Part shown: in pieces, positions 5,271-6,336 of the stretch
How the letters are laid out: each line of letters begins with the position of its first letter
Numbering within the stretch: position 1 is the stretch's first letter
Assembly: GCA_017860675.1 (NCBI GenBank)
Contig: JAGDMV010000147.1
Coordinates: 1 to 6,336 of the forward strand
Direction: 5' to 3'
Source: Chloroflexota bacterium
GTDB taxonomy: Bacteria; Chloroflexota; Limnocylindria; Limnocylindrales; CSP1-4
Length of the DNA: 6,336 nt
Translations under genes and position numbers: made by a program
Notes under the pieces: generated by a model
Databases searched by the model: none
What the model was told of the DNA's origin: nothing
Seen by the model: the letters and a program-made list of their open reading frames with translations, nothing else

Positions 5271-6336
5271 ATGCCGGCTTTCGTCGTTGGGTCGCCATCG
5301 TGGCGGCCCTCGCGGTCGCAGCCCCCCGCGGGCTCCCCTTCCCCCCGTCTTCGGCGACCCGGCCTGGCTGCGCTGTTCGGCGCTGTCCTCCTCGGCGGCG
5401 TGCTGGCGCCGGTCGCCGTGGCAGGGACCAGCCCGCACGGGGATTCGGCCGCCGATTGGCCGACGCACTGGTCCGCCTACACATGGTCCGACGGGACGCC
5501 CGTCGCCGACCCGGCCGGCGACCAGAGCCCGGGCTATGCGGACATCTCCAGCGGGTCGCCCTCCGGCTCGCGGCCGAGCATCTTCCTCGCCTCGGACGGG
5601 TCGAACATCTTCTTCCGCATCCGCCTTGCCGACGACCCTGCGGGGGCGGCCGGCTTCGGCTCGACCGCGGCCGTGGTCCAGATCAGCGTCGACGGTTCGC
5701 TCGCTGCCGCGGTCGGCGTGGATGGGAAGTCGCCCAAGACCGACTACGTCTACGTGACCGATCCCTCCGGGCACGAGGTCGTTCAGGTCTACGCGACCCC
5801 GTTCAGCGGCTCGTCGGCGGGCGCGCGCAGCGTCTCCGATGGGTCGGGAGCCTACTTCCTCGACTTCCAGGTGCCGATCGCCCGCATCGCTGGCGTGTCG
5901 GCGCCCCGGGTGACCGGCTCGACACCGGTGACGCTCACCTTCGGCACCTCGCAGGCCGCCAACCTGGCGGTCATCAACAAGGACTCGATCGCGCCCGGGG
6001 CGACCACGACGCTGACGCTGTCGACGGCGCGACCGGTCCCGGCGGCGACGCCGGAGCCGACGCCCGAGCCCACAGTTGAGCCGACCGCCGAGCCCACGGC
6101 TGAGCCCACCGAGTCACCCGATGCAAGCCCGGTGCCCACTGCGGAGCCGACGGCTCAGCCGACTGCCGAGCCCACCGAGTCGCCCGACGCGACCGCCGAA
6201 CCGACGGCCGAGCCCACAGTTGAGCCGACCGCCGAGTCCACGGCTGAACCCACTGCGGAGCCCACGGCTGAGCCGACCGAATCACCCGAGGGCGAGGTCT
6301 CGCCTGCCCAGCTGTCGGCCAACCGGGCGCCGTACT
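5271..6336 (+). CDS. Secreted/surface protein with signal peptide, beta-rich domain and Pro-Thr-Glu repeat tail (3' end beyond window)
   Basis: The frame is open from ATG 5271 to the last base (355 complete codons) with no stop, so the gene is truncated by the window edge. An arginine-containing N-region (1-29, RLRR at 26-29) is followed by a hydrophobic core (about 31-48) and APVAVAG, with a likely signal-peptidase site after A51. Residues 60-250 are rich in Ser, Gly, Val and Asp and look like a beta-sandwich. They include DPAGDQSPGYADIS (80-93), IFFRIRLADDP (113-123) and VVQISVDGS (135-143), a pattern I know from CBM9/DOMON-like domains of secreted proteins. Residues 260-339 are a tail of PTAEPTESPD-type repeats, negatively charged and probably extended; the sequence then returns to ordinary composition (GEVSPAQLSANRAPY). 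The role is unknown. A matrix, adhesin or wall-spanning protein is inferred from the c-di-GMP riboswitch in front. In the first ~80 bases a different frame also reads like a signal peptide (see findings). Confidence 0.85.
   Translation, partial: MPAFVVGSPSWRPSRSQPPAGSPSPRLRRPGLAALFGAVLLGGVLAPVAVAGTSPHGDSAADWPTHWSAYTWSDGTPVADPAGDQSPGYADISSGSPSGSRPSIFLASDGSNIFFRIRLADDPAGAAGFGSTAAVVQISVDGSLAAAVGVDGKSPKTDYVYVTDPSGHEVVQVYATPFSGSSAGARSVSDGSGAYFLDFQVPIARIAGVSAPRVTGSTPVTLTFGTSQAANLAVINKDSIAPGATTTLTLSTARPVPAATPEPTPEPTVEPTAEPTAEPTESPDASPVPTAEPTAQPTAEPTESPDATAEPTAEPTVEPTAESTAEPTAEPTAEPTESPEGEVSPAQLSANRAPY
6048..6290 (+). repeat. In-frame Pro-Thr-Glu repeat tract (PTAE / PTESPD units)
   Basis: The tract encodes about 80 residues built from PTAE, PTVE and PTESPD-like units. 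A 27-base stretch is identical at 6066-6092 and 6210-6236, exactly 144 bases (48 codons) apart, and the PTESPD unit recurs at about 6108-6125, 6177-6194 and 6270-6287. This looks like a tract that grew by duplication of larger blocks as well as of four-residue units. The reverse strand of the tract gives Gly/Ser/Val-rich open frames that are artefacts of the repeat. Confidence 0.85.

Noticed and set aside
5300..6079. 259-codon plus-strand frame overlapping the secreted-protein gene
   Set aside because: After the first ~20 residues it becomes Arg/Gly-rich shadow sequence, while the frame from 5271 gives a coherent beta-rich domain and the repeat tail. Only its beginning is worth noting and is reported as a frame ambiguity.
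5852..6285. Minus-strand frames with VGSAVGS- and WAQPWARRSAQ-like repeats
   Set aside because: They are the reverse complement of the Pro-Thr-Glu repeat tract; the periodicity comes from the sense-strand repeats.
6048..6290. Repeat tract considered as a CRISPR array
   Set aside because: Units are short, in frame and degenerate, and encode a regular Pro-Thr-Glu pattern; there are no unique spacers of constant length.

Overview
This is a GC-rich window from a bacterial chromosome with tightly packed genes. The best guess for the source is a Chloroflexota of the Limnocylindria kind; an actinobacterium-like relative is the alternative. The guess rests on four things: very high GC, use of GTG starts, an undecaprenyl/farnesyl-type cis-prenyltransferase of actinobacterial flavour, and a secreted protein with a Pro-Thr-Glu tail of PTAEPTESPD type. 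It is inference from style, not a measured placement.

Layout, left to right. Positions 1-507 (+) hold the 3' end of a membrane-anchored protein with a glycine-rich linker, one membrane span and a polar tail. Facing it is 584-1102 (-), a small membrane-anchored protein resembling the Septum_form family. Diverging from that is 1270-1989 (+), a soluble protein resembling DUF1444/UPF0354 (YtpQ). This converges on 2045-2584 (-), a MacroD-type macrodomain. Diverging from the macrodomain gene is a pair on the plus strand: a thiolase (2716-3939) and a cis-prenyltransferase (3977-4879), 37 bases apart and probably co-transcribed. A 391-base gene-free stretch follows (4880-5270). It carries several inverted repeats and, at its end, a clear GEMM-I cyclic-di-GMP riboswitch (about 5139-5245). 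Directly downstream, 5271 to the window edge (+) encodes a secreted protein with a signal peptide, a beta-rich domain and a long Glu/Pro/Thr repeat tail. This frame runs off the end of the window without a stop.

The most informative unit is the riboswitch plus the secreted protein. It suggests that c-di-GMP, the second messenger of the motile/sessile switch, directly controls a cell-surface or extracellular protein. The RNA contains mutually exclusive pairings that could act as the switch. The divergent macrodomain/thiolase promoter region is also notable. The same short motif (GCGCACAAT followed by nGG) sits in front of each gene, and its position before the thiolase ATG suggests a leaderless mRNA. 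The other genes are housekeeping or of unknown role, and I see no sign that they form one pathway. I found no tRNA, rRNA, CRISPR array, insertion sequence or attachment site.
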